Positions 10,611-24,000 of a DNA stretch of 64,000 nt are shown here, one piece after another. Made by a program: the position numbers and the translations under genes. Below the pieces are notes generated by a model that saw only the letters and a program-made list of their open reading frames with translations, was not told the origin of the DNA and ran no database searches. Origin of the DNA: Bagarius yarrelli (Eukaryota > Chordata > Actinopteri > Siluriformes > Sisoridae); contig VCAZ01000063.1 of assembly GCA_005784505.1 (NCBI GenBank), positions 891,501 through 955,500 on the forward strand. Direction: 5' to 3'. How positions within the stretch are numbered: the stretch's first letter is position 1; every line of letters starts with the position of its first letter.

Positions 10611-12389
10611 TTATCCCAGAAAACAGACAGGTCCAACTTCAAAACCGAACTTCTGATCGGTTTCCCCAAAGTCTGTGATCTTGATGTCCATGAGAGGAAG
10701 CTGCTCAAGCTGAGGTGTGTTTATCTCCAAAATGGTCTTACCGTAACCTTTACGATACTGGAAAAGAAAAATAGAAAGACAGTGTTATTTTTAATTGTTA
10801 GATGTTTATTATTATTATTATTTGTTTTGGCCACAAGCTGAATGAACACTGATGAACACAAAACAACATCCCATTAAGAACTCTGATTAGTCCATTGAGT
10901 TCAATGTCTGATCAGTGTCTTCTTCACAGACTGTTAAGAGACTTTTGTTTGGGAGAAGAATTATGTAGGACAGCTTGTTCTTCACAGGGTGGTGTAATCA
11001 GCTAAGCTTCCTCACCTACAATCTGTCTATAACAATCTTAACCAAGAGCAGGATGAATATGAGAGACCTCAGCTATCTAAACAATAGTCTTCTTTCAGTT
11101 GCAGTCCTGGCTTCATAAAAATTTTCTTGCAACCTGGACTTGCACAACCTTTACTCTGAATATCCTTTACTATCTCAGATAGAGTTTTACAATAAAATTT
11201 TTCTTTATCTGTTTTTTTGTTCAAAGCTAAGCATTTCTACCAGTTTAAGCAAAGACATCAGTTTTTAGAAAAATGAACGTGCAAACATACAGAACAGCCA
11301 TCACTGAGTGACTTGATGTAGGGACTGGTCTCGTAACTGAGCTCTTCCTCATTGGCAGCCCGGAAGTGCAGTGCCCTCTCATATCTGTTGGTCGCAGTCT
11401 GATCAGTCCAGGCCACTGAGCGGTGGCAGTGGTAGGTAAACTTCTGACGAGCCTGAATGCTAAGCAGCCGCAGGAAGCCCAGCTGCACCACTCCCACAAC
11501 CTCACCGTTCGCATCCACGTAAGACAGCTGCCAAAACAATTAACATCAGATGAAGAGAAAGTATTTATTGTTCTCCAGGTGTACCTTTGTGGATGACCTG
11601 ATAGATTTGCGATCAAGTCATTAAAATTCAACCCAAAGATTTAATAAGGTAGTGCTTACCTTGCTTCCTTTGGCAAACTGGCTGTACCAGGACCTAGGTT
11701 TCTCTTTTGGCCAAGACTTCATCTTTACCTGAAAGAAAAACAATAAGACAGATGAAAAATCTGAATCTGAATTATTTGAAACCCCTTCTGGATCTGAATT
11801 TATTAATTTTCATGAACTTCTTGATAGTGAAATAAAGGACAATTTAAAATATACAATTTTTCTTTGAAAAAATACATCCTTCATATACTTACATTCTCCA
11901 CTTCCTTGCTGGGATAGAGGCATGTCTCTCCACCTGCTGTGAAGTTGCAGTAAACTTTAAAAGAGTCTCGAGCACAACCCTGGTTTGGATCAATCCAGTA
12001 TTCACCTGTTCAGGGGAAAAATGGCATTCCTTTTAAGCTCTAGCTGTCAAATACCTGTATACTTTTTTTAAGAGAAGCAAATGCAAACACTACGTAATCA
12101 CCGTACCATCTTTGTACTCTGCTTGACTGAGATGGAGGTCGAGGCATGTGTGGGCCGGGCTTTCCTTGGTTCCCAGTGGGAAACGCATGCTCTCGATCTC
12201 AGCATGAAGGGAGTTCAGAGAGCCCAGGATCTCCTCCATGTCTTCGTTGCCGGTCAGAAATCCGGTTCCTGTGGCGTCGGCTGGTGAAGCCTCATCATCC
12301 TGAGAGAGAATCTTACTGGCATCGATGGAACGCTTGGACTTCTTTGGAATTGTAAAAGGCAGAGGCTGGATGACATCACCAGGAGGTCC
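10611..12389 (-). other. col11a2: col11a2 C-propeptide (NC1/COLFI) exons
   Basis: Five exons (12107-12389, 11893-12005, 11660-11728, 11291-11527 and 10611-10757) sum to 849 nt including the stop. The first holds the last two helix triplets, then VIQPLPFTIPKKSKRS, the zone where C-proteinase cleavage is expected. The rest is the fibrillar collagen C-terminal domain that selects and trimerises chains. It includes GEYWIDPNQGC, NFTAGGETC (with an N-glycosylation sequon NFT), GVVQLGFLRLLS and the ending KFGFEVGPVCFLG. Seven cysteines are visible. The second family cysteine is replaced by serine (TCLDLHLS). Confidence 0.95.
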
Positions 12390-15300
12390 CTGGAAAAAGA
12401 GACAGAATTTTTCACACAATAGGTGTGTTAGATGAAGCGACTTGACCAACTCACTGAGTTTATGTTAAAATTAGAGTGTAGTAATGGCTGTGATTATACT
12501 ATAAATATCCCATGAATTATACTACATTTTAAACCACAGATCTATTTTGGAATGTAGAACTTACAGGAGGTCCAGGGGGCCCTTGTACACCTTTTTCTCC
12601 TTTGGGACCAGCGCCACCCTGTAGCACGGAGAAGGTGACAATAGATTATCTTATCTATCGCAACATATTATTTGTTACTGTTGACATTATTTATGCCATA
12701 AAGTTTGATTTCTACTTACCATAGCACCCTTTGCTCCCTTAACACCCCTCTGGCCCTGTAACATGTAGGAAATTTATAGACTAATTAGTCTTACACTCAT
12801 TTGTGATTAAATAATAAAGAAAGTTCTGCCCAGGGATACTCACAGGCAAACCAGGAGTTCCAGCAGGTCCCAGGGGGCCAGTTCCACCAGACATACCCTG
12901 AAACACAACATTAAGTTAAACCAAATATGAAGACCATTCGAAACCAGTGCTTTTGGTTCCTACCAATATCATGCATTAAAATGTAATAGTTATACAAACG
13001 TCACTTACAGTTTCTCCCTTGGGTCCAGATGATCCCTGAGGGCCTTGCATTCCTCTGTCTCCCTTTTCTCCCTGCTCACCTGGAGGTCCAATTAGACCAA
13101 TAATACCTGAATGTCCTTTCTCACCCTTAGCACCCAGGTCACCACGCAGACCTGGCAAACCTGCAGGACCCTACACAGGTTAAAGGAGACATGACATTTA
13201 TTCACTGAGAAATTTACTTGAGTCTGTACAAACAATGGAGTTGTTGAAAATGAAATATAGAGTATATACTGTGCATCATAGCCTATAGAGATTCAATTGT
13301 AGAAAGGCTTACTATGGGTCCAGAAGGTCCCGTCTCTCCCGTTTGGCCAGGAGCACCTTGTTCTCCCTTTAGAAGATAATAATAAATTCAATTTTAAAAT
13401 AATGTTTTAATCATATCTTGGCAATTAAAACAGATCTCATGTGCTTATTCTAATCACACATGGTTAAAACAGGGCAACTAGTGCAAGTGTGGTAACTAAC
13501 TTACCACTGAACCAGGAAGTCCCCTCAGTCCCTCTGTTCCTGGCTTTCCAGGAGGTCCTTGTGGCCCAACAGCACCTGTCTTTCCTGGGGCTCCGACAGC
13601 TCCCGAATTTCCCTGGCAAAAAAAAGATCAATAAAAAAAACAGATTTCATCTATACTAGTATTTACTTTAACACATATCCTGTAAATAGTTGTTTGAGAC
13701 CTTACAGATTAAATGTTACATTACAGCATTAGTATTTTATAAATAGCAGTATAGTGCTGACTCATTCAGCAACACATGATTAAGCATTCTATAACCAAAT
13801 AAAAAAATCAGCAACACGTGATTAGGCACAATAACAAAAGTTTCAAGTGAGATTCTAATTATTCTTTACCTTGCTTCCCTTCTCCCCTTCACGTCCTTCG
13901 GGTCCTCGTGTGCCTGCCGGCCCCTTAAAATAATTAAAAGCTTTTATTTAAACACAGAACTCTTAATGCCAACCTCAACAGCTCAACTTCAGTCACTTGT
14001 TAAATAACAGTTTAGCATCAAGTTTAAGTGCCAAACCTGGCCAGATCAGATCATGAGGCTGTAGAAAATTTAGAATAAATATAGAAATTACCCTTTTTCC
14101 TGGAGGCCCGGGTGGTCCATTTTCACCGGGAGGTCCTGGTGAGCCCTAAAAAGATATGAGACACATAGAAGGAGATAAAACATACAAATTGCAGAAATGT
14201 CAGAGCACACTTAATTAAATGTGTTACTTGCATTAATGTGTTACTGTTAATTATTTCATTAGAAACAATAATGAAAGGACATTGACTTAATTCATTTTTC
14301 ACTTTTCTGGTTGTACTGGTTGACACCTTGGAAAGCCGATGTATTGATGTGGCTTCCACCTGAGCAGTGCTACTCTCCTTCCCCCCTCTCTATAAATTTC
14401 TTTAAATAAGAATATTTAAATGTGTATCTTACTATTTTTCTTATTCTTAGTATTTACCTCACTACTGCTGCTGTACCTACTACTACCACCCTACCAACTG
14501 CTACCACTGTCTACCCTATCCATGTTGTACCTATTGATACCTACCCATCTTTAAACTATAAAATACTTCCTGATAGAGGCTTAACATAATCAATTGTATG
14601 TTATAATGTGTGTTGCCTTTTCTGCACTGCAGAGCTAGTCAGGTGTTAATTGGTTAAAGTGACAACCTAGAAAAGGTTTTTTTCTACACTTTGAGGTCAT
14701 TCGGTAGATTAAATTAATTGACATATTGTGTCGAAACGTTGCCACTTACCGCCTCTCCTTGTTCACCAGACTCTCCTCTGTCTCCCTTTGCTCCATCTTG
14801 ACCCTAGCAAAAGACAAGAGTAATAAAGTTTCAGCATTATTATTATTGAAGACATAGTAAATGTAAATGATCTTTAAATAGGAACAAAATGCAGATAAAA
14901 ATGTATGTTATGTGTACTTACTCTAGGTCCAATCTCTCCAGGGGGACCAGGATCACCGGGAAAACCAACAGGACCCTGAAACAGAAGCAAATTAATCAAT
15001 ACCTAATCATAATAGTGTTCACTTTTTTGTCAGGCTGATTCATATTTTTCCACTTACAGGATTTCCTTTAGGTCCATCATCTCCAATGGGTCCCTTTCCA
15101 CCTGGAGGACCAGGTGTACCTGGTTGTCCAGCCTCACCTTTCTCACCACGCTCTCCTCTTGGGCCCTGCATTAGCCAATTAAATTGCATGAGAAAAAAGT
15201 CTTATTAGGCATAAGTTATTAATATTAGGTAAAACCACAATTTAAGCAATGTGTTAAATGATAAGGTAGTAAATCTTAAGAAAATTTTTTACTTTCTTTC

Positions 15301-18300
15301 CCGGTTCTCCACCAATACCAGAGGGTCCAGATTCACCAGGTTCCCCCTGTAGACACATAATTATACTGTACACCTCAAAATAACATTAGCTATATGTCTT
15401 AACAAACAAAAAACAAACTCTTTGGATTTACCTTCTCTCCAGGTGAACCTGGGTTACCTAGACCACCAGGTGGCCCTTGAGGACCCTGATTACCAGAAGA
15501 CATGTGTCAATGATCAAGTTATTAATAGAAAAATTATAATCTGTAGTAGTTTTAAATTTCATATTCATTTACTCACATCAGCGCCATTAGAACCTGCTGG
15601 GCCACGAGGTCCAGGAGGTCCAGGAGGACCCTAAAAGCAAAAACAAAAATAGCAGCACTGTCAATTTACTTTACCTGAATGCAGATGTATTTACACCTGA
15701 ATTCTCCACAGGTTTTTATTACCTAAAACATTGATGTATTGTTTCAGGTATTTGGGTGGAGAGTCTATTGTCCTGATTGTGCCTTATTCTTTTAAGTTCA
15801 GTTCATCATTTTATTGTCGTCATTTCAATGATTTAAAGAATGGTTAACGTTACATTTTAATAGAAAAATGCTGATCGTTTTTTTCCTGAACTTTGTCCCA
15901 GGCTTGTTTTGATTGCTTTATGTGGCTATAAAGGCTTGAATAGTTACGGCTCTGGAGCTTAACATATTTACATTTAAGATGCCCTTATCCAGAGTGACCA
16001 AAGCTTGGTAGAGCTGGGAAGTGAACCCACAAAATTTGGGGTTGGTAGTCCAACACCTTAACCCCAAAGCTACTGCGTTTAAGTCTTGGCATTGCTACAC
16101 TGCCACTGTTGGGCCCTTGAGCAAGGCTGACACTATCTTGCTAAACTGGGATTTGTGAAGGAAATACTCTCATTCAACTGTAATCTGTGTGAACCTTCAT
16201 GATACTGATGCCTGTGCACACACATAAACACCGTCCAACTATTAACATGACTTCTGACAATAGAAAAGAAATATTTGTAAATTTTAACCCAAGCTTTTAG
16301 TTTGCTGAGTTACTTTCCAATTTAACCCCCAATACTTTAGGTTTAGGCATCAATTCTCAGCACTCACCAGTGGTCCAACATCTCCTGTTTCACCCTTTTC
16401 TCCGGCTGGGCCTGGCAATCCCTAGATTAAAAATTTATTGTCATTGCTTTTAAAAATAGGAAGTTGGAGTGTGAGCAGTGTTGATATTAAGTTTGATACC
16501 TGAAGCCCAATTGGACCTGGAGGACCAGGAAATCCCCTAGTTCCTTCATCTCCTTTAGCACCAAAGGCACCCTGCTGACCTCTGGCACCAGTTTCACCAT
16601 CAGCACCCTGACAAAAAGGGAAAAAAACATTATAAACCAGCATACAAGAAAACTGTTTAAAGGTTAATAAAAGTAAAATAAAATGTTTAGTTGTTGATTA
16701 GAAAAATTGGGCAAAAAGATTTGCTTACAGCAGCACCAGGCTGTCCAACAGGACCAATCGACCCAGGTGGACCAGGAGGACCCTGTCAATAAACAAGCAT
16801 CCTATTATAACAACAGCAAAGCAGATAGATTGTAATACACTGTGCTCAAAAATAATGTTTATAATTTTAAACTTAGAAAGTATCATGACTGCTTTAAAAG
16901 TATTCTCTATCAATCTACCAATAATTGACTAAATGCATTCTAGGCACTTTCATGTTAAAAAATTATTAAAGTAAAATGCAAAAAAAGAAAACACTATATC
17001 ACTAGGTTGTCCAAACACTCTATTGTGATTGCAGCAGGTATGTCTACATACTTGTTCTCCCTTGCCTCCCTTTGCACCCTTATGGCCATGCTCTCCAACT
17101 TCACCCTGACAGAAGGTAAATCATATAAAATCAAGCACAAACATCCACTGTAAGCAGAGACTTTTTTTTTATTACGAAGAGGTGAAATGTCCCTGACCTT
17201 GTCACCATCTTCTCCAGTAATGCCTGAAGGTCCAGCAGGGCCTGGAAGTCCAACTGGGCCTTGGATGCCATCACGACCAGCTGGTCCAACTGGGCCTTTC
17301 TCTCCCTGGAAAATAATAAAACCACATTATTTAGTTATGATAGGTTTCCTGATATGTTGAGATAACGATTAGAAATTAGACACTTACAGCCACGCCTTTC
17401 TCTCCTGCGGCTCCAGGCGGTCCCTGAGGTCCAGGTCTTCCAGGGGGACCAATGGGACCAGCTGTACCCGCCAAGCCTCTCTCACCTGGAGATCCCTACA
17501 TAATTCAGATTAGAATTATGAGACTTGTTCATAAAGATAATAAATGTGTTTTATAACTATGTAATTTTAATACTAACAGCGGGTCCTGGTGGTCCTGCTG
17601 GTCCTTCGTTTCCTTTCAGTCCACCACCACCCTATTAACAAAATAAATAGCTTATGAAGATATCAATCAAACTATAGTGGAGATTCAGTTGGCAGGCAGA
17701 CATGAAGTTATGTACTGTACATAAAAACAGATTTCATTTTGTAATCTTGATTCTTCTTGAATTTTTATATAAATCCTCTTTTATAAAAAAATGTATTATC
17801 TTACTGGTGTTCCAGGAAGACCTCTCTCTCCAGGAAATCCTCTTAATCCAGGAGGTCCGTCTTTTCCTGGGCCACCTGGGGGACCAGGATCTCCTTTGGT
17901 TCCTTCCTTGCCTGATGGGCCTGGGAGGCCTTGCTCACCTGGTGGTCCAGGGGGTCCAGAGTGGCCCCGTTCTCCCAATGGGCCTGTCTCTCCAGATGAA
18001 CCCTAAACATAGCAGATAGTAAAGATGATATTTATAAGCACTATATTACTACAAATAGAACACGAAGAGAAAATTCTTGTACAAAGACCATGATATATCC
18101 TCAATCAAGCTCCAAGGCAATCTTTAATAAAGAACAGGTTCAACACTCAACACTCCACAGACTTTTGAGTAACCCTCGTAATCAATATAGATTTATATAA
18201 ATCATTTAATAGGTTTCCTTTTTATAATGTGTATCTGTTTCTAACTCTGAGCAACAACCGTAACTTCACACTGATATTTGTAAATCAAATATTATATTCA

Positions 18301-20974
18301 GGGTTACTGATGCCACAATTATGCTGGTCTGCCAGGCTAACTAGAATGCTAATCTCGCCAATACTATTGTGACTGAATGATTAAAGTCACACAACACAAA
18401 CTAGTGGAAAACCTGCCCAGAAATCTGGAGGTTTTATTAGAGGAAAGGTAAACAACATCTGGAATGAGATGTGATCGACATGTTGTATTAATACTTTTTG
18501 TTATGTGTATATTGCTAGTTTAACAATACTGTGAGTTGTGGTTTAAAAGTTATGCAATAAACATTTTCTTTATGCAGTTTTAGTTTTAGGTCGTTTTAAT
18601 ATATAAATCAGCTTTTTAAAAATATATTTATTTAGTGCAGCTTTTCCCTGAAGAAAACAAGCCGGTGAATAGTGAGGAACTTAAAGCACTCCCACAGCCA
18701 CAACATTTCAAGCTCTATTATATATTTATCATTTAGTGGATGTGGACATCCTCCTTACTTCAGACCTCAAACATTCCAATCATATCAGGAGACAGAGGAC
18801 TGAAACAGCAAGTGCAGAACACTGAATGAAGCCTTTCTGAGGTGAGTCCTAATTCCTAACCACCTACCAGGGTTAAGGCTAAAATATCCTGTTTCTGATG
18901 CACAAAGTTTTACATGCAAATAGTCTCCAGATTTTACTAATCTATCATAGTATTTTATTTTGTGTATGGTGAACGGGTTTCTGTTTATCATTGGATAACA
19001 GCTTAAAAGTTTAGGACAAAAAATTACAATCATTTACAACACATGCAAGGAACTGTTCCTGGAGTTGTATACCAAAAATGAATAATAGAAATATAAAACT
19101 TCTCCTTTAATAAGCATTAACAATTATCCTTTTTTTTAAACTATCACAATTTTATATATTCTTATTTGCCTATATAATTATATTTCTATATCTTATCTAT
19201 ACCGTATATATTCTTATTTCATATTTATTACGTTTGCTGTTAATTTCTTTTAATTGTTAATGATTGATGTTTAATGCTATTTTCAGTAAGTTATTTAAGA
19301 CATCTAGTATCCAGTTGTATCCTATAGTTTTATACATTATGTATGTGTTCAAAAGTAAGACCATAAACTTAAATTTTACCTGTGGTCCAACAACTCCAGG
19401 AGGCCCCGGGGGTCCAGACTTGCCCGGGAAACCCTAAAAAAGGAGATTTAATATTTAATATTCAGGTGTTAAATCCTGAAAAGCTGCAGAGAAAGAACTT
19501 AAATCTCTAAATGATAAACACTTACAACTTCTCCTCTCTGTCCTGGGTGTCCGGGCAATCCGTCTTTTCCTGGAGGACCCTTTATAACAGAGATCAGGTG
19601 TTAAACAATCAAAACTAATATATTAAAAAATCTCTATATACACAGCAAAGGTTTTGAATTGCTGTTATTTTTATTGCATCTGTAGTAATTATTTAATTAA
19701 TAAGGAAGTAGCACTCTCAACGGTCAGTCTTTTATTATTTAAATTATTTCATTATTACAAATGTTGCCCTAAAATACTTTTATCACCATATTTTATCTAT
19801 ATATTATTATATAAGCGTACATATAGCAAGAATAATATTTAAACCTAAAATCCAACCCATGTTTTTTGAATTTACTATAAATTTGTTCTGAAATGGTTAA
19901 AATTTTCTGAAATTCCTTCCAGACCTGCTAAAATGATCCAATAGTCTAGAGCTTCATTTAGAAATGTAAAATAAAATATCCGTCACTGCCTTCTGATCTA
20001 ATGACAGTTTCAAATCAGTGAAAGAGGAAAGATTTCTCATACAGGAGGTCCCTTTGGTCCCGGAAATCCATTCACTCCTTGAACTCCAGGTAATCCCTAA
20101 AACATAGCATAAGATATAATGAAATGAATATCATATTAATTCAATATTCAAAAGAAGAGGAAGAAATCGAACCAACCCTCTCGCCCGGTGGTCCAGAAGG
20201 GCCATCACCACCGGATGAGCCCTAAAATATAACATTATTAAATTATTCCACACAATACCATGTAAAGATATTGTATAGGCACTATCTTATAAAATATTTA
20301 CCTTAGCACCTGGTTTTCCTGTAGAACCACGAGGTCCTCTCTGTCCTCTGGGCCCCTAAATTAACACAGACAGATCATCTAATTCCAGACGTTTAGGCTT
20401 TATAAAGGTCTACCTGAAGCAAGACATTGTAGCCCAAGTTATTCTGTGTCCTTTAAACCAGTGCGCACTTTCTGCTAAAATGATAATAATTTTGAAATCA
20501 TTTAGAGTTTGTGAAAATAATTTTCCTAAATGTGACTCCTATAATAACAAATGTTAACCAAACAAAAAGAATAAAACCCAGAAAAAACAAATAAACAGGA
20601 TCATACTGTTGGCCCTCTCAGTCCTCTTGGTCCAGATTTTCCAGATAGACCCTGCAGAAAAAAGAGACTTATGGTAAAATAAATAGAAATTAATCAGGAC
20701 ATTGAAATAATAAAAATTAATCTCCAGGATAAAAATAATTGTAAAAAGTTGTAACCCTCACCCTTGCACCTTTCTCTCCATTTGCACCAGGGAATCCTGG
20801 GAAACCGAGAGAGCCCTAAAAAATAGATTACTATTTATACCTGTATAAATCTTAAGAAAGACAATGGAACTTGATGTATTATATGTGTGTGTTAGTTTGT
20901 TCATGTGTGTGTTCTTTCAGGTTTAAAAGAAAGGCTACATTTAGACAAAAGCTTAGGTCTGGCCTGGCATTGCC

Positions 20975-21009
<35 letters not shown>

Positions 21010-24000
21010 GTCAGTGTCACTGGTACTCTTTTTCCGGTGGTGTTAAAAGAGAGCTCAGTATTGGCATCATATTATTAATCTTTTTTTCACAGTGCTGATT
21101 TTTTAAATACAACTGGCATTCAATAAGGATTCACTTAATCCTGTGTAAAAACGATAACCCTGGCAACCCTGCGATTGAATGTTTCTGTTCACAGCTCACC
21201 TGGATTAAGTTAAAACTCTTCTTTATGTTCTGTGATATCCAGTAAGATGAGCAAATGTACCTGCTTCTACTAATCCCTACACTCCTAAATTTATCTTTTC
21301 CAGGTTTCCTCCTTTTTCGTTAGTATAAATTATCCTTTATGCTGTAATACTGTACAGATCCTCTTGAATGATGAATTTGAAATAAAATTGTTCAAATCTG
21401 TAAAATGAATCAAATGAAAGAAGTGAATCTCACTTTAGGTCCTTGTCTTCCAGGATAGCCGGGCAGACCAGGCACACCGAGTTTACCCTAGAATGACACA
21501 GTTTCACTTTAAATATCTTAAATATAAACACAACGAAACTACAAAAACCTATTTTGATCCACTCACCTTCTCTCCAACCAGGCCAAGTGGTCCAGTCTCT
21601 CCGGGGGGACCAACACGTCCTTTCGGACCCTCAGGCCCATCCTCTCCTCTGAGGCCAGGTAATCCTACCTCTCCCTATTCATGCAGGTGGAAATCAAATT
21701 TAAATCAAAATCAATCTTAAAATCAATGACAAATGAAACAGCATGTAATGTTTTAGTATGTTGCCCTGAGGGCTATGATTACCCTTTCTCCTTTAGAACC
21801 AAAATCTCCTTTGATTCCTGAAAAACCGTCTTCTCCCTAACAAAATCACACAGTAGAACAATCACACAATAGATAAGCATTGGGATAGAGAACAGAGAGC
21901 TTCATCTGTCTTACTGCAGCTTCTTATGCTGGCTTCTCATTTTAAACACTTCTTATTGATCCATCACAAGAAAGTTTGGTGCTATTATCTAATTTAAAAC
22001 AAGACAAAACTAGCAACAATTCCTACCTTCTCTCCTTTATGACCCTTCAATCCACGGATACCTTGAATACCCTAGAAACATTTTCATTTATTTAGTAATA
22101 CAGTTAGTAAAGATTCAAAAAAAAAAGATTATTTTATTTATTAACTACAAACATGCCAAGCCCAATATTACACAAATAAAATAATGTCAACCTTAATTCC
22201 ACGAGGACCGGGATAGCCAATAGCACCTTGAGGACCACTAGGGCCCTGAGGAAATAGTAATGAAAATATTATATAATTAATTATTATTAGAAAACACTAA
22301 TAAAAATACAAAAATTCTTAATTTAGGATTAAATACTGCAAATATTTGCAACACATTCTTAACCAGAACAAGGAGAACCTGGACTTTCTATTTCTAATTT
22401 TTCTGCACATCTATAATATATTGCACATTATACACTGCATGTATTGCACAGCACATTGTACAGGTTATACACTGCACAGCACCTGCACTTTACACAAACA
22501 CTTCCTCAAACTCTCCTTTCAATATTTATAGGCAGACTATTTGATTTACTGCTTACATTGTAATTGTATTTTTTATTTTTTATTATCTAATCTCGCTGCT
22601 ATTGTTTTTATGTTTTTGATTTAACTGTTTATATTTTTTTGTTCTGATTCATGATATGTAGAAGACCAAAATCACTGTCTATAACAGCTGGGTCATAAAT
22701 GTTGTGAATGCCGGGTGGTTTGAATTGATTTCCTTATAAAATTATTAGCAGTAAAAGCCGAATAAAAGGACCAGACCATCAGATATTTTAAAAAATACAC
22801 CAAGCCACCAGGGGTCACTGTTCTTGACCTTGGAACAGTGTTTTCGTATAAATCTCTTGGAAACTGTGTGTCTCAAAATACGTTACTGAACGTAATACAG
22901 AAATACAGAACTGCTCTGATTGTTGTGTAACTTTGCAATGGCACTGTGGAGTGTCCACAAAACCAGTTAGTTCCTGTACCGGCTCACATTATAGTGTATG
23001 ATAGACTGTAAGTGCTGACACTGGAGACTCCTTCCAGTAATGTTCATTTAAAATCTCTATAGAGAAAACTTTACAGTATCGTTGTTAAATAGCAACGGAT
23101 TACAGATCCCTGAGAGTGAAGTAAATAAGATGTTACTATAATTATTTATTAGAACAAGTGCAATAATGTAATAAAGTAATAAATGCTAGAGTCATGCTGT
23201 TCCGGGAAGTCAATGAAGATGAAAAGATTTAAATGTCATTGGAGAATTTTACAGTTACACAAACTTACCTGATTTCCTTTTGTACCATGTGGACCTTCCT
23301 TTCCTGGGTGACCCTGTACAGAAAGAAAACATGTACATAAGCATTATTGATGATTTACTGAGAAAGCAAAGAGAAAAACTAAAGTAGAGGTTTTATAGGC
23401 ATAATAAAAAATAAGTCTTACAGGTGGGCCGTCAGCTCCGGGCATGCCTGGCAGACCTGGCTTCCCTGTAGGTCCCTTAGAAATGCCAAAAAAAAAATGA
23501 TAAAAGATAGATGATACTTGAAACCAGGCACTTGAAAAATAGAATCAGACATGAAAACAACATTGGCTGAACCTTTACCTTTTCTCCTGGAGGACCGTGA
23601 GCACCTTGAGGACCAGGTGTTCCCTAGAAAATCAGAATATATCTGCATTAATGATGCACTGCAGAACATCCGTAGAAATGTTATGTGGTGTGACTGTCTG
23701 ATAACTAATTAGGTTAAAAAAAACACAAAGTAAACATATGACCATGAGTTGAAAAGAAGAATCGTCTACTTGCCAATTCAAATCATTTTTCTTTACCATA
23801 TATTGTGTATAGTGTAAATAGCTATTCAGATATTGCATCTTTTGCATGCTTAATTTCGTTATTTCAAATGTAGACACGTAGCAAAACTTAAGTTTTCAGA
23901 AAGCCTTAAGCACACTGCTGGTCATGTGACAAGAACCAACCACATGACACTGAAACCTCAGCAGAAAAATGATAGAAAAATGTGAATTTTTTTCTCTGTA

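Noticed and set aside
11245..11631. 128-aa minus frame overlapping a C-propeptide exon
   Set aside because: It is an out-of-frame reading of exon 11291-11527. The frame reading SYVDANGEVVGVVQLGFLRL is the conserved one.
17702..18019. Plus-strand frames over the collagen exons (for example 17791-18006 with GPGGPG-like repeats)
   Set aside because: The reverse complement of Gly-Pro-rich codons also yields Pro/Gly repeats. Splice sites and homology place the gene on the minus strand.
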